From an uncultured Bacteroidales bacterium (GTDB taxonomy: Bacteria; Bacteroidota; Bacteroidia; Bacteroidales; Muribaculaceae): a stretch of DNA of 64,000 bases. A program made the translations under genes and the position numbers. Where the stretch lies: positions 124,001 through 188,000 of the forward strand of contig CADCFN010000001.1 in assembly GCA_902800715.1 (NCBI GenBank), read 5' to 3'. Positions within the stretch are counted from its first letter, which is position 1. Every line of letters starts with the position of its first letter. This document shows, piece by piece, positions 18,870-28,200 of this stretch. Under the pieces are notes generated by a model. The model was not told the DNA's origin, did not search any database, and saw only the letters and a program-made list of their open reading frames with translations.

Positions 18870-19391
18870 CTACCACTCTTCAGTGTTGAAGTGTGTACCA
18901 CCTTGCTGCTGATCGATGGGGACGCCAACGAGTGAGCGTTTTGGCACAGTGACATGAACCGTGCCGTCGTCCAGAAAGATGCACTGATTATCGGACGACG
19001 CGCCACGACCTTTCCACAGGGAAATGTCACCCCCCTTGAAGCCAGGACGTGCACTGAAATCAATTTCCAGCACCTCGACAGAATCTGGTGGGCAATACAA
19101 CATTTTCAATGAATAGACCATTATCATACAGTTGTCATTCCGCATACCATGACTCATGCTAAAGCCCAATTTGTCGAAGTTGTCTGTCAGGCGAATGTCC
19201 TTCACCTCAAGTCCGCGGGGAAGCATCATGCCAAACTGGAAACCGTAAGTGGTATCTTGATTGACAAGCACCACAGGCATTGTGATACTATCGCCTGGCA
19301 CAATCTCAAAATCTTCAATATAGACACGGTTGCCCTGTGCCATGGCACAACATGCCAGCACGGTCATCAAGGTCATCAAGTAAAGTCTCAT
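18870..19391 (-). CDS. Small secreted cohesin-like protein, 173 aa
   Basis: The ATG at 19391 begins a signal peptide (MRLYLMTLMTVLACCAMA). The mature protein is essentially one domain: YIEDFEIVPGDSITMPVVLVNQDTTYGFQFGMMLPRGLEVKDIRL, later GMRNDNCMIMVYSLKM and VLEIDFSA. This order of strands, with the Gln-Phe-Gly segment followed by LP.GLEV, resembles the cohesin-like jelly-roll domains of secreted Bacteroidetes proteins. Cohesins bind dockerins, and the next gene on the same strand encodes a dockerin protein. The match is from pattern memory only. It has a strong own promoter. Confidence 0.6.
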   Translation of the reverse strand: MRLYLMTLMTVLACCAMAQGNRVYIEDFEIVPGDSITMPVVLVNQDTTYGFQFGMMLPRGLEVKDIRLTDNFDKLGFSMSHGMRNDNCMIMVYSLKMLYCPPDSVEVLEIDFSARPGFKGGDISLWKGRGASSDNQCIFLDDGTVHVTVPKRSLVGVPIDQQQGGTHFNTEEW

Positions 19392-19419
19392 ATTCAATCA
19401 CTTATTAAATCAATCCGCG

Positions 19420-19451
19420 CAAAAGTACTATATGTTTCCCAAACTTGCAAA
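19420..19451 (-). promoter_or_regulatory. Promoter for the cohesin-like gene
   Basis: On the minus strand TTTG (19448-19451), a 20-base spacer and TACTTTTG (19420-19427) form a full Bacteroidetes -33/-7 pair 29 bases before the ATG. Confidence 0.72.
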
Positions 19452-19489
19452 TTCAGTAATGATTTCCCGACACCACATTATTAAAAATA

Positions 19490-19516
19490 GTGCGCCCAGC
19501 TTTCAGCCAAGCGCAC
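19490..19516 (-). terminator. Rho-independent terminator after the CotH-dockerin gene
   Basis: On the minus strand GTGCGC (19511-19516) pairs with GCGCAC (19490-19495), with further G-U-containing pairing inside, followed by TATTTTTAAT. It lies 24 bases after the stop of the gene at 19540-21483 and separates it from the cohesin-like gene. Confidence 0.7.
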
Positions 19517-19539
19517 ATTCATAATTATGTTTTGGTATT

Positions 19540-21483
19540 TTAGTTGATGGAGAGGAGTTTGTCGATTAACGGGGTTAAGTCTGAGATGTTGACCGAGCCG
19601 CTGCCATCCACGTCGGCATTGTCCATGCGGATGAGGCTACTGTTGCCTTTCAACAGGTAATCAACCAGCATCGTGATGTCGGCAATTGTTATTTCGCCAT
19701 CGTCGTCCACATCTCCTGGCAGCATGCTCTCAGTTATCAATTGATTATAGATGTAGTTAGCACGCCCCCTAATCCAATAGGCAGCCGTCGATTGTTGAGA
19801 GGCATAATCGGTGTCATCCAGCAGAAAGAGATTGTTCTTTTCTAAGGAAGGTTTTGCATACTGATAATAATCGGAGCAAAACTCACACAACTCGTCCAGG
19901 TCATTTTCCATGAAATCCTTCCACATCTCGTAGAGCCGTCGTGTCATTTTAGGTTCTTTGCGCAATGCGGTAACAAAACTATACTGCTCATATACAAATG
20001 ATCTGTAGAAATCAACATTTTTGTTCTTGTAGAAGTAGGAATAGGCATTTGCACCATCATAGCCAAAAGCCCAATCCAAATCCCAAAGCGGACCAAACAC
20101 CAACTTGCTGTCGTCGTCAAGGACATCCTCATAGTAGCAGAAAACGCTCTTGGGATGGAACAATTCCCTGTTGCAAATCAGCTCGCTAACCATCAGGTAG
20201 CGCGCCAACTGCTCTATATCAACATGGTTAGAGCAACCATTCCCCTCTTTAAGATCAGCCACAAAGCTGTTGAATCGCTGCTTGATGGTGTTCAAAGTGA
20301 GCAAAGTGCTGTCCTCACCAAACTCAGGATTCTTGATATTGACAGGAATGTTGTATGGCGTTGACATGAACTTCTGGCCAACAGGTTCATCATAGTATAA
20401 GTCCAACTCCAGCAGGGCTGCTTTGGTTTCATCGTCCAGGTCAATGCTGTTCCCTGCCAATCCCACCTTCTCGGTGAAATTGTAACTGCCCTTGTACGTT
20501 CCGTTGATGTACAGGTCAACCGGGATGATGTGATTGGCGGCAGCGGTCCCTATCAGGCTGGCAGCTTTCATGCCGATGGCATTGCTCAGCATTGCGCCTT
20601 TTCGCTTGTTGGCCAGCAACACCCAGTTTTTACCCTTCGTGAGGCCGAACGGTTTCACTTTGCTGGCAAACTTGAGACGATAGGGGTTCTTGGAATTGGG
20701 ATTAGAGGACCAGGAATCATTGCCACGACCTTTAATCTGCACCGAATCGGTCATCGAGGGGAAGGCTCCAGCGCCGTCAATAATGATTTCGGCATCAACA
20801 TAGTAGTCCTTGCTGGTGATGTTCACTCCGCCCACCGTGTTGATGTCGATACGGGGTACCGACCCGCTGCGATAGGTCGAGTAATCGACATTGACGCTAT
20901 AAGTACGGCCATAAGGCATCATCCCGTATTTCCCGTTCTCGAGCTTGGAGAGGATAAGGTCACCAGGGTAACCCACAACATAGGAACAGCTATTATCAAA
21001 CCGCACACGGCTCTCCTTGCTCACCTGTTCCTTGCCGGCAACATAGGCTCGGGCAACATCCTCAGACAAAGTGAATGACGCTGTCAGGCGCTTGCCGATA
21101 GCTGCAACCTCGATATTGACTGCGTCATCGGTGATGTTACCGACGGCATCGGTGTACACCTGGTAGTTGTACTTGTTGTTGAACTTGAACGACGTGAAAA
21201 CAGGCATTTCCTTGGTCAATATCAAATCAATTGACCTGATATCACTCATCAAGTAGGAATAAACCACATCATCCTTTGCTGTAAACGTAATATCGACTCC
21301 AGACCTTGTCATCCTCTTGTAACTTGTACTTGGAAAGACGTAGAGGCGACCATCATTAAATGTGATGTAGTAATCGGCTAATGCGGTCAGAGAGCAGCAG
21401 AAACATATGATTAACAATAGAATCAGCCTGTGTCCCTTGAAAGAAACCGCATTACAAATCTGAAAACAATCTTTATTAAACAT
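19540..21483 (-). CDS. Secreted CotH-like kinase-fold protein with C-terminal dockerin, 647 aa
   Basis: The ATG at 21483 is preferred to a TTG three codons earlier. A signal segment around residues 15-40 (LILLLIICFCCSLTALA) is followed by a beta-rich region and, from about residue 235, a CotH domain: VQIKGRGNDSW, NPYRLKFASKVKPFGL, KNWVLLANKRKGAMLSNAIG, and FGPLWDLDWAFGYD. CotH proteins form an atypical protein-kinase fold; in Bacteroidetes they are secreted and their targets are unknown. The last 70 residues are a type I dockerin with two calcium-loop repeats (PGDVDDDGEITIADI and NADVDGSGSVNISDL). There is no type IX sorting tail. Confidence 0.87.
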   Translation of the reverse strand: MFNKDCFQICNAVSFKGHRLILLLIICFCCSLTALADYYITFNDGRLYVFPSTSYKRMTRSGVDITFTAKDDVVYSYLMSDIRSIDLILTKEMPVFTSFKFNNKYNYQVYTDAVGNITDDAVNIEVAAIGKRLTASFTLSEDVARAYVAGKEQVSKESRVRFDNSCSYVVGYPGDLILSKLENGKYGMMPYGRTYSVNVDYSTYRSGSVPRIDINTVGGVNITSKDYYVDAEIIIDGAGAFPSMTDSVQIKGRGNDSWSSNPNSKNPYRLKFASKVKPFGLTKGKNWVLLANKRKGAMLSNAIGMKAASLIGTAAANHIIPVDLYINGTYKGSYNFTEKVGLAGNSIDLDDETKAALLELDLYYDEPVGQKFMSTPYNIPVNIKNPEFGEDSTLLTLNTIKQRFNSFVADLKEGNGCSNHVDIEQLARYLMVSELICNRELFHPKSVFCYYEDVLDDDSKLVFGPLWDLDWAFGYDGANAYSYFYKNKNVDFYRSFVYEQYSFVTALRKEPKMTRRLYEMWKDFMENDLDELCEFCSDYYQYAKPSLEKNNLFLLDDTDYASQQSTAAYWIRGRANYIYNQLITESMLPGDVDDDGEITIADITMLVDYLLKGNSSLIRMDNADVDGSGSVNISDLTPLIDKLLSIN

Positions 21484-21515
21484 GTAAGTCAAACAATTAT
21501 TTTTGATTGAAATTG

Positions 21516-21523
21516 CAAAAGTA
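21516..21523 (-). promoter_or_regulatory. -7 box for the CotH-dockerin gene
   Basis: On the minus strand TACTTTTG matches TAnnTTTG, 33 bases before the ATG. Confidence 0.55.
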
Positions 21524-21651
21524 ATACATTTTCAACAAATTCGCCCGCTTGGATGAGAACAAAAACACCTAAAGTCCAAAATAACAGATAATCACACATG
21601 ATGAATGCCGCCAATAACCAGAAGCAAAAACGCAAAACTTTGTTAAAACTA

Positions 21652-21682
21652 TTGACAAAACACCAATGATGTTGTAATTTTG
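21652..21682 (+). promoter_or_regulatory. Promoter for the orphan gene pair
   Basis: TTG (21652-21654), a 20-base spacer and TAATTTTG (21675-21682) form a good Bacteroidetes promoter 43 bases upstream of the ATG at 21726. Confidence 0.7.
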
Positions 21683-21725
21683 CAACGAAATTATTGTTTT
21701 ACCAATTTTAAGCACTATTTTTACC

Positions 21726-22199
21726 ATGATTAACACGACTAAAGAACGAGAACATCGCGAGCTGTGCCTGCAGCGCGACAAGGAATTCCTGGCATTGTAC
21801 AATCCCACGCTCGACGCCCTGATTGAACAGGGGATGCCTCCATGCAAAGCACGCCGCGCCGCCGTGGAGTTCACCATTGCCAACGGCCAGCCCCATTACC
21901 ACGTGAACTATGAGCGGGCTTACCGCTGCGTGAGCAAATTGCTCAGTGCCGACGAGAAACAGGCGAGCAACGCACGCGACTACAAGGATGAGGAAATCGA
22001 CCTTGCCGAAACGCGCCTTCGCCGCCAGATGTGGGAAGAAATCACCAACCGTGTGCGGGCGCTGCGCCGCCAGGGCCTAAGCGTGGAATGCGCCATCAAC
22101 CACGTGCTGGAACACTGCCGGGCCTCGCGTTTCTTCATCACACCGGCAACAGCACTGACCAAAATCTGTCCGCAATCCCGCAACCGCGCCATGCGATAG
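21726..22199 (+). CDS. Hypothetical basic helical protein, 157 aa
   Basis: I do not recognise a family. The protein has no signal peptide or membrane helix and is rich in Arg, Lys, Glu and Ala, which suggests a helical cytosolic, possibly nucleic-acid-binding protein. It contains repeated segments of similar pattern: LYNPTLDALIEQGMPPCKARRAAVEFTIA and VRALRRQGLSVECAINHVLEHCRASRFF, each a helix, a G-containing turn, then a helix. They resemble two copies of one helix-turn-helix-like unit. It has its own promoter and is followed by another orphan gene 42 bases later. Confidence 0.7.
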   Translation: MINTTKEREHRELCLQRDKEFLALYNPTLDALIEQGMPPCKARRAAVEFTIANGQPHYHVNYERAYRCVSKLLSADEKQASNARDYKDEEIDLAETRLRRQMWEEITNRVRALRRQGLSVECAINHVLEHCRASRFFITPATALTKICPQSRNRAMR

Positions 22200-22241
22200 A
22201 CATCTATCAAGTAACCAATAACCACTTAAACCCGTATTACC

Positions 22242-22652
22242 ATGAAATACCGTTTTGATTTGACAATCGATCTCGATGAGATTCAGCAGGCCATTTACAC
22301 CGAGGGGACCTGGCATCCCGCAGAAAACGCCACTGCCTGGGGCGTGAACCCGAGTAATGAACCCATTGTCGACCGCCGCGTCCGCGAGGGCCTGGACGAA
22401 CTGTTGGCGCGCATGAGCGGCTATATCGTTAGGCAAAACATCAATTTCAACCTTGACAGTCAAAATATCGTGTTGAGCCTTGAAGTGAAGAAACGCCCGC
22501 TGCTCTCGCTAGCCAGCGACCTGAAGAGTGCCATCATCAGCGCCCTTGCCAACTACACGTTGATGTCGCTCTACGGTGACGAGGACAGCATCTACGGCAC
22601 GGCATGGCGACTGCACCGCGCCCGCGTCCTGCTGCTCCTGTGCCGCCCATGA
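22242..22652 (+). CDS. Hypothetical protein, 136 aa, second gene of orphan pair
   Basis: I do not recognise a family. It starts with a beta-like segment (MKYRFDLTIDLDEIQQAIY), has two middle helices, and ends in a helical part (LASDLKSAIISALANYTLMSLYGDED). It is soluble, with no signal peptide. It follows the 157-residue gene by 42 bases under the same promoter, so they are likely one transcript. The size, pairing and lack of relatives known to me recall small phage- or plasmid-derived genes, but no mobile gene is next to them. Confidence 0.68.
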   Translation: MKYRFDLTIDLDEIQQAIYTEGTWHPAENATAWGVNPSNEPIVDRRVREGLDELLARMSGYIVRQNINFNLDSQNIVLSLEVKKRPLLSLASDLKSAIISALANYTLMSLYGDEDSIYGTAWRLHRARVLLLLCRP

Positions 22653-22685
22653 CACACTAGAACGGACTGACACAAAAAGAAAGAA

Positions 22686-22717
22686 TTTGATGGAATGAGG
22701 CAAAAATGTTACCTTTG
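22686..22717 (+). promoter_or_regulatory. Promoter for the C10 peptidase gene
   Basis: TTTG (22686-22689), a 20-base spacer and TACCTTTG (22710-22717) form a full Bacteroidetes promoter, followed by an 89-base leader to the ATG at 22807. Confidence 0.75.
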
Positions 22718-22806
22718 CAGGACAGTTGAAGGCGGCAAGTGCCGCAACTTGAACAGAATGCTTCTTAATACTATTACATTTATATTAATTTTAATCCAAC
22801 TGTTTT

Positions 22807-25176
22807 ATGAATAGAATTAGACAATGCATGGTTATGATGTGCCTCATGGCCATCTTCACCACGATGGCTAATCCCATCACCGAGAGTCAGGCGAGCGTGA
22901 TCGCCTCCCGTTTCATGGCCACAAAGAGCAAGCCTGCCACATCGTTGCGAATGGTGCAGAAAGGTCCCAAGCTGAACGCTACTGGAACGGGCGAAAATGC
23001 CGCCTACTTTGTATTCAACAGCAGCCAGAGCGGCTATGTCATTGTTTCGGGCGATGACCGAGCTCCCGCCGTGCTTGCCTACAGCGAACAGGGAGCCTTT
23101 GACAGCAATCAGGTCCCCGAAGCCATGCAAGCGCTGCTTGAGAGCTATGCTGAGCAGATGATAGCCTTGAACCAGGGCTGCAAAGCCGAACGCCTGCTGT
23201 CTGCAGGTCCTGCCATCCGGCCATTGCTGACCTGTTCGTGGTCACAGAACTATCCCTACAACATCATGCTGCCCTATGTCAACGGCTCCCATTCGGTGGC
23301 CGGTTGTGTCGGCACGGCGATGGCCCAGGTCATGTACTACCACAAGTGGCCGGTTCGTCCCACGATGCCCATTCCCGCCTACACCACCACGTCGTTGCAC
23401 ATTGACATGCCTGAACTGCCCGTCGAGGACTTTGAGTGGGACTTGATGCAGGACACCTACTTGACCAACGACACGTCTAGTGCTGCAGCCCTCGCCGCCG
23501 CCAAGCTCACACTCTACTGTGCCCAGTCGGTCGAGATGGACTTCCTGGGCGGAGCTGCGGGCGCCACTTCGACACGCATGCCGATGATGTTGTCCACCTA
23601 CTTTGGCTACAAACCCAGCGCCCATAGCATCAACCGAGAGAGCTACAGCAGTGAAGAGTGGGCCGAAGCCATTTACAGTGAATTGGCTGCCGGACGCCCC
23701 ATAGTTTACAGCGCCAGCAAGAAGACCGGCGCACATGCCTTTATCTGCGACGGTTATGACGGCAACGGCATGTATCACATCAATTGGGGCTGGAACGGTC
23801 TCAGCAACGGCTACTTCCTGCTCAACGTACTCAATCCCGAAGAACAGGGAACCGGTAGCGCCAACGGCACCTATGGCTACATTTTCTCTCAGGCTGCCAT
23901 TGTGGGAATCGAGCCGGGTAACGACGGTGCCAACACCTTTGAGCTCACCTCAACCAACTTAACATTCAGCAATTACACCACGACACGCACAGCCAGCAAT
24001 TTCGGATTCTCGGTCACTGTGTCGAACCGCTATTACAATTACACATCTGATGTAATGGCCGTCAGCATGGCTTGGGGACTATATCAGGGCGAGACGTTGA
24101 AGAGCATACACAATGAGACCTATCATCCGTCACTCAGACCCGGCTTCTTTATCTCGACCACCAATAAGGTGCTGACTTTCGGTAAAAACATCACTAGCGG
24201 CACTTATCACATCGTACCCATCTATAGCGAGTATGGTGCCGGAAACTGGCGTCCCTGCGTTGGTGCCGACAAGAACTACATCGAGGTAACCATCGACGGC
24301 AACACTTGCAGTTACACGGGTTACGGCACTGCTGCAAGCCGAGATTACACGGTCAATGACATCACATTTGAGGGCAAGATGCACAATGGCCGTCCCATTG
24401 ACATCAACGTCAACATGACCAACAACGGCTTGACGCATAGCGAACTGCTCTATATGTTTGTCAACGGCACCTTCATTGCTGCCGGTTATGTCAATGTGGA
24501 ACCCGGCGAAACCGGTGATGTCCCCTTCAAGTTCATGCCCGCAACAGCTGGCAACTACACCCTCACCTTCTCGTGGAACGAGAACGGCAGCGATCCCATC
24601 GCCACCCGCGCCATCACTGTCGATGCGATGCCCGCCGCCAACCTGAACGGCTATATCACCGTACACAATGTCACCAATAACACCGAGAGAATCATCACCG
24701 ACAACAAGTTCAGCATCTCGATTGCTATCACCAATCGCGGAACGACCACCTATGACGAAGACATCTCGGTAATGCTCTACAAGCAAACCCAGGACAACTA
24801 TGGTACCCCCGTCCAGGGTAAGAACCAGGCCCTTGTACTTGCACCCGGAGAGACCAAGACGTTACAGTTTGACATGGACGATGTGACTGACGGCTGGGTT
24901 TATTTTGCCAGGGCAGTCTATTACAGCAGCGGAGCACAAGCAGGACTCAATGTCACCTCACCTTATACCATCGTCTTCCCCGAAGAGCCTGAATTCACCC
25001 CAGGGGATGTGGATAATGACGGTGGCGTGAGCATTTCGGACGTGACTGCACTGATTGACTATCTGCTGGGCGGCAACATTGCCATCAATGTGCAAGCAGC
25101 CGACGTCAACAACGACAACGACATTTCAATCGCCGACGTCACCACCCTCGTCGACATGCTGCTCACAAGCAACTAA
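22807..25176 (+). CDS. C10-family (streptopain-like) cysteine peptidase with dockerin, 789 aa
   Basis: After a signal peptide (to about residue 21) comes a SpeB-like propeptide (ITESQASVIASRFMATK, then YFVFNSSQSGYVIVSGDDRAPAVLAYSEQG), the C10 catalytic domain, a long run of Ig-like beta modules (about residues 375-715), and a C-terminal dockerin (PGDVDNDGGVSISDV and AADVNNDNDISIADV). The catalytic Cys167 lies in AGCVGTAMAQ and His310 in GAHAFICDGYD; the WGWNG segment after it also fits. C10 peptidases are secreted and autoprocessed, and cleave host or competitor proteins. The dockerin suggests surface attachment to a cohesin. A homologue lies at 30160-33859. Confidence 0.92.
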   Translation: MNRIRQCMVMMCLMAIFTTMANPITESQASVIASRFMATKSKPATSLRMVQKGPKLNATGTGENAAYFVFNSSQSGYVIVSGDDRAPAVLAYSEQGAFDSNQVPEAMQALLESYAEQMIALNQGCKAERLLSAGPAIRPLLTCSWSQNYPYNIMLPYVNGSHSVAGCVGTAMAQVMYYHKWPVRPTMPIPAYTTTSLHIDMPELPVEDFEWDLMQDTYLTNDTSSAAALAAAKLTLYCAQSVEMDFLGGAAGATSTRMPMMLSTYFGYKPSAHSINRESYSSEEWAEAIYSELAAGRPIVYSASKKTGAHAFICDGYDGNGMYHINWGWNGLSNGYFLLNVLNPEEQGTGSANGTYGYIFSQAAIVGIEPGNDGANTFELTSTNLTFSNYTTTRTASNFGFSVTVSNRYYNYTSDVMAVSMAWGLYQGETLKSIHNETYHPSLRPGFFISTTNKVLTFGKNITSGTYHIVPIYSEYGAGNWRPCVGADKNYIEVTIDGNTCSYTGYGTAASRDYTVNDITFEGKMHNGRPIDINVNMTNNGLTHSELLYMFVNGTFIAAGYVNVEPGETGDVPFKFMPATAGNYTLTFSWNENGSDPIATRAITVDAMPAANLNGYITVHNVTNNTERIITDNKFSISIAITNRGTTTYDEDISVMLYKQTQDNYGTPVQGKNQALVLAPGETKTLQFDMDDVTDGWVYFARAVYYSSGAQAGLNVTSPYTIVFPEEPEFTPGDVDNDGGVSISDVTALIDYLLGGNIAINVQAADVNNDNDISIADVTTLVDMLLTSN

Positions 25177-25199
25177 ACTATCCTTCTTAAAGCATTACT

Positions 25200-25241
25200 A
25201 ATAAATTCGCGCGGCCCCGAACAGGGTCGCGCGAATTTATT
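25200..25241. terminator. Bidirectional terminator between convergent genes
   Basis: A 14-base perfect stem (25200-25213 with 25228-25241), extended by CCC/GGG pairing, lies between the convergent C10 gene and the long surface-protein gene. Its outer part is A/T-rich on both sides, so it can serve both strands. Confidence 0.75.
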
Positions 25242-25277
25242 GAATTGGCGCTCAAAGTGAGCGAAGTGTCTGAGTTG

Positions 25278-28200
25278 TTACTTGAGAATCTTCTTTGAGA
25301 TGAAGCTGCCGTCCTTGTAACGGATTACCATAATGTTGATGCCGTCGAAGGGCGTCATGCTCTCCTGGCCCATGATGTTGTAGTAGTGGATATCCACAAT
25401 TGCAGTAGCATCACGCGGGACAACTTCCCTCACACCAGTGTAAGTCTCTTCGGGCGACGTCAAGTCGAGGGGATAAACATTATAGAACTCGGGGGTAGTC
25501 TCAGTACTTACTACGGCAGCCTTGGCTGGAGCTTTATTATTTGACCCTGGTCCGCCGAAAGGAGAATACTGGACGATGGCATGGAAGCTGTAGTCAAGAT
25601 CCTTGTACAATTCTCCTACAGGCTCACCATAGCCAGTGGGCTTGCTGTTATCATCTGTCTCGTTGATGTTATAATCCCAACTTTCGACACGGAATGCTCC
25701 GCTAAAGTTTAGCGTATTGTAGCCCTGATCGGAATTATAAACCGCAAAGACGCCATCTGTTCTTTGCTCATGAGTCACAGCATCCACATAATCCATTTCA
25801 CCAAGCCATACAGCCCAAACCTGAACGACCTCTTGATCCTTAGGTCTCATGAAGAACCAATAATCTGATTCAATATTGCCATCCACCTCATGATCAATTA
25901 CTCCAGGCTTACCAGCAACACCATCAGGGACAGTGTTCTTTAACAGGAAGTTGGCAGGACTATAATGATTGTAGGCATAGTTGGCTGTCGGGTCACCATA
26001 ATACTTACCTTCTTTCTCCTGCGGGTCATTTTGGAAGCCAGGATACCCCAAAGTGCTGTTCGGGCCAATCGTTGCGGGATCTTTCACATACTGTGGCAAC
26101 TCTGAGAGCTCAATGATATGCTGAACCTTGACTAGTCCATCATAAATACCAAACGCATCTGTAGATTCCACGCACCTGTAGGTACCCTTGATGGAGCCAG
26201 CAACAATCTGGTTGTCCACATAGTTATTCACCACAGCCATTAGTTGCTGTTGCGAATAGCCAGCCAGTTCGGGAATGGTGCTGAAGTCAAGCATTACCCA
26301 GTTGCTCTGGTCCCAATCGCGATACTGCAACCTGAAAAACTCACGGTGATAATCGTGAAGATACTCATTATCAGGATTCATCTCAAGGTAGAAATTAGAA
26401 ACATAGGGAGCCTGGTCCTTGGCCCAAAGATACTTCTTAGCAACCCAAGTGCCGATTAGCTCATCGGTCACCGTCACTTCGTCACCATCCTTATAGGTAC
26501 CAGGACGCTCAATGTAGGACAGCGGCGAGTTCAGCTGGAAATAAGCAATAACCGTGACATCAGAAGCAGGCATGGTAAAGGAGTATTCGTTGCTGTTACC
26601 CGTTGGTGCGGGAGTGATTTCCTGTCCTGTTGCCGTGTTCGTCACAGTCATTGAAACCAATTCATAACCCGTAGCAGGTGCAACACCGAATACTACTTGA
26701 TCAGCATTGGGCACCGAGATAGTTTGAGGTGTATTGACACCATTCAGCCAAATGGCACCACCCTCGCTGGGCGACCAACTGGTTGTCACATCATACTTGG
26801 TGCGCTCATAGTCGGCATGAATCGTCACGTCATCATTGGGCATCGTGAAGCTGTAATTGCCGTCAGCACTGGGTTCGAAACTTGCCACGATTCCATTATT
26901 GCTGTCAACGACCTCAACACCAGTGAGGGTATAGACAGCGGGATCAGCATCCGTAACCGTGAAGTTCACCGTTACATCGGCTTCAGCGCCACTAGGAGCA
27001 GTAATGGTACCAGCGTTGGAACCCTCAGGATTAACTTGCGTCGTGATGTTGTAAACCGTGGGATCCGGGGTCGTATAAGTCGCTGTTCCGGGCACAATAA
27101 TGTAGTCAATCCAGGCCTCGGCATTGACAGTTGTAGTAGCACCCGCAGCAGTAATGGCAGCGGTGTTATCAGGATCCCAAGTCCCTCCACCGTCTGTGCT
27201 GTTCTTGAAAGAAGCATTGACTTCGTTGGGATTGATGTTGTGTACCAACTGGTCAAGATTGCTGCTGATGGTCACATTATCACCAACAGCTACGGTTGAG
27301 CCGCTGACGGGGTCAAAGGTGAGCGAGAGTGGATACTCGGTAATCGTCATCGTGTTCATCGCCTTGTTGACCGTGATACGGTAAACGCCGGCTGGAATCT
27401 TGAAGGCATAGTCGGTTGTCGTCTGGAAACAATTAGTGGCTACGGTGCCATCCTCTACCATATAATCAAGTTGAGTAGCAAACAGACGATAACCATTGAT
27501 TTCTCCCCATCCGTCGTCAGACGCCGAAATCTTGGTAGTGAGGCTGAAATGGCCATAGGGGTCACCCTCGTTGTTGTTATAGGCGGGATCTCCCTTGAAG
27601 TAAACATCAATGTAGTACTCCTGATTAACCTCATCAAAGTTGAACTGGGGACCATGCGGATACCAAACGGTATTACCATTGGCAGTACCGAGCAGGTAGA
27701 GGTTGCCAGGAATTTCATAAGTGGCTGCACCATTCACAATGAGGTAGTCACCAAGAGCGGCAGAACCCGTGACAGTTGTTTCACCGATGTTGGAAATCAC
27801 ACGGGTGTTGTCATTCTCTTGAGTTGCCCAGTTGTCAATCGTGTTATAGAACATAACTGGATCCTCATTGGGATTGATGGCATGTACCAAGTCCTGGAGA
27901 TTGCTGCTGATAGTCACCTCGGTGTTTGGCTCGACAATCACGCCATTGCCAGGCACACCGCCAGCCGGATCGAAGGTGAGCGTGAGCGGATACTCGATAA
28001 TGCTCATCTCGGTCATCTCTTTGTTAACCTCAATACGGTAAACGCCGGGCTTGATCTTGAAGGAATTGTCGGGGCGGTCACCATAGAGAGGAACACCAGT
28101 ATAACCATCAGCAACCCAATATTGATTTGTTTCGGCTGCAAGGCGGAAACCATTAAGGTCATCCCAATTGGGATGCTCAGGATCCGAAATCTTCTTGGTC

